From Eledone cirrhosa (taxonomy: Eukaryota; Mollusca; Cephalopoda; Octopoda; Eledonidae): 64,000 bases of DNA. Positions 60,330-64,000 of this stretch are shown here, piece by piece. The notes under the pieces were generated by a model, which was not told the DNA's origin, ran no database searches, and saw only the letters and a program-made list of their open reading frames with translations. The translations under genes were made by a program, and so were the position numbers. The DNA lies in assembly GCA_964016885.1 (NCBI GenBank), contig OZ024743.1, positions 174,355,706 through 174,419,705 on the forward strand. The letters are read 5' to 3'. Position 1 is the stretch's first letter; each line of letters starts with the position of its first letter.

Positions 60330-60890
60330 ACCTAATCAAACTGCTCTAGCAAGACATTTTTGAAAAATTCTGAAACAGTAATATGACTGCATCATATTAA
60401 AACTTAAAGTCTTTATTCTAATATTACAAAATTTCACTACAATCTGTCTACTAGATACTATAAACATTGCAAAACATGAAAAGTACAAAGTATCACTATG
60501 ACTCTATTATATTAAAAATTAAAGTCTTTATTCTAATATTACAAATTTTCACTACAATCTGTCCATAGCATCAGCATGTTTATAGTAAAGATACTATAAA
60601 TATTGCAAGATATTCATGAAAAGTACAAAGCATCAATATGACTGAATCATATTAAAGATTAATTCCAATGTGGTGAAATTTCACAATGATCTGTCCACTA
60701 GTACATATACTATAAACATTAGAAATTAAGAAACCACATGAAACCACATTAGCAAGACATTTTTGAATAGTACAAAACAACCCTATGACTGCATCACATG
60801 AAAAATTAGACAAATTATAAAGATTTCAATTAACAAACCTGTTTTAAAATATTTTCTGCTAAGTCATTACAGGATGTTTAGTTAAACTTT
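60330..60890 (+). repeat. Unclassified ~120-150-bp repeat, about four tandem copies
   Basis: The unit includes ATGACTGCATCATATTAAAA, TTAAAGTCTTTATTCTAATA, TTTCACTACAATCTGTCCAC and ACTATAAACATTGC. Single copies of the same family lie at 44908-45050 and 47848-47995. Confidence 0.75.
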
Positions 60891-60934
60891 GATACCCATA
60901 AGCAATATATATATATATCACCCACCCACTCCTG

Positions 60935-61165
60935 CCTACACCACCCTTACAATGTGAACAAAACATATCCAGCCCCACACTATAAAGTGGTTGTGTAGGT
61001 GTCATGACAAAAAGCACCCAGCACACACTGTAAATGTGGTTGGTGTTAGGAAGGATATCCAGCCGTTGAAACCTAGCCAGAAATAGTCCTATATGACTTA
61101 GCTCAAATGGGACGACCCATCTAATCCATGCTAGCGTGGAAAATGGGTGTTAAACAATGATGATG
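60935..61165 (+). mobile_element. SINE/LINE 3' tail, plus strand
   Basis: CCCCACACTATAAAGTGGTTG, GGTTGGTGTTAGGAAGGATA, CCATGCTAGCGTGGAAAATG, GATGATGAT. Confidence 0.78.
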
Positions 61166-61176
61166 ATAATATATAT

Positions 61177-62780
61177 ATATATATACACTTCCATCTGTAG
61201 ATGCCCATTACATCAGAGATAATATATATATATATACACTTCCATCTGTAGATGCCCATTACATCAGAGATAATATATATATATATACACTTCCATCTGT
61301 AGATGCCCATTACATCAGAGATGATATATATATATATACACTTCCATCTGTAGATGCCCATTACATCAGAGATAATATATGTCCCACCACCCCCACCCCA
61401 TCCACACCACCCCCTTTCAATGTGGAGTTATGGTGGTGCCACAACATCCAGGCCGAAACAAATGAGATCGTGTAGGTGTCACGACAAAAAACACACAGTC
61501 CACGCTGTAATGTGGCCGTGTAGGCAACACGGTAAAAACCTCCCAGCCCCACACTGTAAATGTGGTTGGTGTTAGGAAGGGCATCCAACTGTAGAAAACC
61601 CGCCAGACAGTCCTATGCGAGCAAGACAATCACTCTTGCCTCAAGTGGGAAAACCCCCATCCAAACCCATGCAAGCGTGGAACACGGACGTTAAACGTTG
61701 ATGATGATGATGATGCACTTCCATCTGTAGATGCCCATTACATCAGAGATAATATATATATATATATACACTTCCATCTGTAGATGCCCATTACATCAGA
61801 GATGATATATATATATATATACACTTCCATCTGTAGATGCCCATTACATCAGAGATGATATATATATATAGACTTCCATCTGTAGATGCCCATTACATCA
61901 GAGATAATATATATATATATACACTTCCATCTGTAGATGCCCATTACATCAGAGATAATATATATATAGACTTCCATCTGTAGATGCCCATTACATCAGA
62001 GATAATATATATATATATATATACACTTCCATCTGTAGATGCCCATTAAACAATGATGATATATATATATATACACTTCCATCTGTAGATGCCCATTACA
62101 TCAGAGATGATATATATATATATATATATACACTTCCATCTGTAGATGCCCATTACATAAGAGATAATATATATATACACTTCCAGCTGTAGATGCCCAT
62201 TACATCAGAGATGATATATATATACACTTCCATCTGTAGATGCCCATTACATCAGAGATAATATATATATACACTTCCATCTGTAGATGCCCATTACATC
62301 AGAGATAATATATATATACACTTCCATCTGTAGATGCCCATTACATCAGAGATAATATATATATACACTTCCATCTGTAGATGCCCATTACATCAGAGAT
62401 AATATATATATACACTTCCATCTGTAGATGCCCATTACATCAGAGATAATATATATATACACTTCCATCTGTAGATGCCCATTACATCAGAGATAATATA
62501 TATATACACTTCCATCTGTAGATGCCCATTACATCAGAGATAATATATATATACACTTCCATCTGTAGATGCCCATTACATCAGAGATAATATATATATA
62601 CACTTCCATCTGTAGATGCCCATTACATCAGAGATGATATATATATACACTTCCAGCTGTAGATGCCCATTACATAAGAGATAATATATATATACACTTC
62701 CAGCTGTAGATGCCCATTACATAAGAGATAATATATATATACACTTCCAGCTGTAGATGCCCATTACATCAGAGAAAATC
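61177..62780. repeat. ~50-bp satellite, about 26 copies, split by LINE tail
   Basis: The unit is ACACTTCCATCTGTAGATGC, CCATTACATCAGAGATAATA with a (TA)n spacer of variable length. The array is interrupted at 61381-61714. Late units (62650-62775) carry CCAGCTGTAG and CATAAGAG variants. Confidence 0.96.
61381..61714 (+). mobile_element. LINE 3' tail inserted in satellite
   Basis: Matches 4495-4835: CACCCCATCCACACCACC, ACACACAGTCCACGCTGTAA, GGTTGGTGTTAGGAAGGGCA, CATGCAAGCGTGGAACACGG, (GAT)n. The satellite continues in the same orientation on both sides, so the insertion came after the array formed. Confidence 0.88.
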
Positions 62781-63119
62781 ACAGTTGTTGAGGTTACAAA
62801 GAGTATAAAGCATACTGTGTAGATGGAATCCCAGGTAAAAGTTATAACACTAATTATGCTCACACAATTGTTAAATAATTCACCTGGAGAACAGGTGAAA
62901 TTCTCACAGCGTAGAAGAAGGGTATTATAATTGAAATACCTGAGAAGGGAGATTTGTATGAGAACTGAAGAGGTATTTCTATGCCAACAATCATAAAGGT
63001 GTTCATTAGAGTAAATTTAAGCCGAATTGAACCTAATGTCAACAAGATTTTGAAGGAGGAGTTTAGCTGGTTTCTGAAATGGGAGGGGATGTGATGACAA
63101 AATATTTACAATAAGACTT
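62781..63119. other. Unassigned sequence
   Basis: No gene or known repeat recognised. Confidence 0.4.
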
Positions 63120-63124
63120 AGTAT

Positions 63125-63242
63125 GTGGAGGTGTGTGGCCAGTGGTAAGGGTGGTGGATTTATGATCATAATGTTGGTTCGATTCCTGGACTGGGTTGTG
63201 TTGCGTTCTTGAGCAAAACACTTCATTTCACATTGCAAGACT
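63125..63242 (+). mobile_element. tRNA-derived SINE head, plus strand
   Basis: GGTGTGTGGCCAGTGGTAAG, TGTTGGTTCGATTCCTGGAC (B box), GTTCTTGAGCAAAACACTTC. Tail missing. Confidence 0.7.
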
Positions 63243-63405
63243 TAGATTTTTAATGTGTTGCAGCTTTGTACTTTAAAAGAATATCTTGACAATGTGGCAT
63301 CACGTGGTACAGGACGTTAGAAGTTTAGACATTTTATGTTAATACATGACGAATGGAATTCTCAGTGAACCTGTTGATGAATATAAAGTTTTGCCCTCTG
63401 CCCAT

Positions 63406-63407
<2 letters not shown>

Positions 63408-63471
<64 letters not shown>
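63408..63471. repeat. (CA)n(TA)n microsatellite
   Basis: Pure CA then TA runs next to the Penelope end. Confidence 0.92.
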
Positions 63472-63472
<1 letters not shown>

Positions 63473-63473
<1 letters not shown>

Positions 63474-63655
63474 TAAAATAACAGATTAAAGTTTAAGCAA
63501 AGAATCGCTGCTTTCACCCTTAACGGGATCTTCTGAAACTAGCAAAGTCAATCTGTAAACGCAGAACTGGATATTTAAAAAAACGTTGCAACCGGAGGAA
63601 GACGATACTTTGGTTCGTGGTTACGTTCGCTGGCAAAGAACGGGAAAAAACGAAT
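63473..63655 (+). mobile_element. Penelope-like element terminal repeat, isolated
   Basis: Close match to 9515-9690: ATTAAAATAACAGATTAAAG, AAGAATCGCTGCTTTCACCC, CTGTAAACGCAGAACTGGAT, ACGTTGCAACCGGAGGAAGA. It then diverges at GCTGGCAAAGAACGGG, as the fragment at 5960-6085 does, suggesting a second subfamily. A short perfect inverted repeat (AAAAACGAATATA/TATATTCGTTTTT) sits at its inner edge. Confidence 0.85.
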
Positions 63656-64000
63656 ATATTATATTCGTTTTTGTATTATTACACTCTATCTCACTCTACA
63701 CCTCGATACTGAAACATGGAGTGCTCACCCGGGTTAACCTACCTTAACTCCACGTTACACTCCCTGGATATATATATATATATATAAATATATTTATAAA
63801 TAAAATTAAGAGACGAAGCTTATGAAATAGAAAGGACATAGCTTTGTTTCTTTCCTTACTCACTCAGTAATAAAAGTTTGTATTATCAAAATTCAAACTC
63901 TACTGGTTAGAGTGCACACATGCGTTAATCAGTGAGGAAGACGACTTCATGTGGGTAAGATATTCGCCTCCTTGTAATGGAAAGATCCCAGGCCTGACCA
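63656..64000. other. Unassigned sequence
   Basis: Contains a (TA)n run near 63768-63800. Nothing else recognised. Confidence 0.4.

Noticed and set aside
61131..61361. Minus-strand frame with repeated MGIYRWKCIYIYIISDV
   Set aside because: Translation of the ~50-bp satellite; no independent evidence of a gene.
63895..64000. Possible tRNA-like boxes (CTGGTTAGAGTG ... GGAAAGATCCCAGG)
   Set aside because: Spacing and B-box sequence are poor and the window ends; not enough to call a gene or SINE.

Overview
The window is a piece of an animal nuclear genome, most likely an octopus or close cephalopod relative. Introns begin GT and end AG, repeats are very dense, and three tRNA-derived SINE types recur: one with an A-box-like TGGCTTAGTGGTTAGAGC, one with TGGCAGTATCGGTAGAG plus GAGTTCAAATCCCGCC, and one with ATGGCTGTGTGG. 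Many end in (GAT)n tails. The species call rests on remembered repeat families, not on a search.

One host gene is supported: the 3' two thirds of an N4BP2-like gene on the + strand, 28897-56387, in 15 exons whose phases all join (845 codons plus stop, 5' end not found). It encodes, in order, a P-loop polynucleotide-kinase-like domain, an acidic linker, a CUE-like helix bundle, a DUF1771-like helical segment and a C-terminal Smr nuclease domain. Relatives of this family (yeast Cue2, worm NONU-1) cleave mRNA on stalled ribosomes. Its first visible intron is 14.2 kb and holds two Helitrons, a 4.9 kb satellite and two Penelope fragments. Other introns hold a 15-copy minisatellite, a triplicated exon end and an 18S rRNA fragment.

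Region by region: 1-2.9 kb, AT-rich microsatellites, a 224-bp direct repeat and a 35-bp-arm perfect hairpin. 3.3-4.8 kb, a broken RTE-like LINE. 5.1-6.9 kb, a 250-bp direct repeat, a Penelope-end fragment and a Helitron 3' end. 6.9-9.4 kb, two full-length SINEs around an antisense LINE relic. 9.5-12.3 kb, a nearly intact Penelope-like element with ~317-bp inverted terminal repeats. 13-17.2 kb, SINE/LINE debris and SINE-derived tandem arrays. 17.3-24.06 kb, a minus-strand Tx1-like LINE with two gag-like modules upstream of a frameshifted endonuclease/RT ORF. 24.06-25.16 kb, an RTE-like LINE 3' half that runs straight into the tail used by the SINEs. 25.16-26.9 kb, two related REL-endonuclease LINE tails. 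27.3-28.9 kb, SINE arrays. 28.9-56.4 kb, the N4BP2-like gene. 56.4-58 kb, the 3' flank with a 16-bp satellite. 58.4-59.5 kb, a head-to-tail SINE cluster. 59.7-63.7 kb, microsatellites, a ~50-bp satellite split by a LINE tail, and a Penelope end.

I see no operon, CRISPR array, intact tRNA gene or prokaryotic defence system. The points most worth checking are the triplicated in-frame exon cassette (50516-51010), the 18S rRNA fragment (55164-55415), the Penelope element with one nonsense codon, the Tx1-like LINE with two gag-like modules, the end-to-end Helitrons, and the higher-order duplication in the 25-bp satellite.
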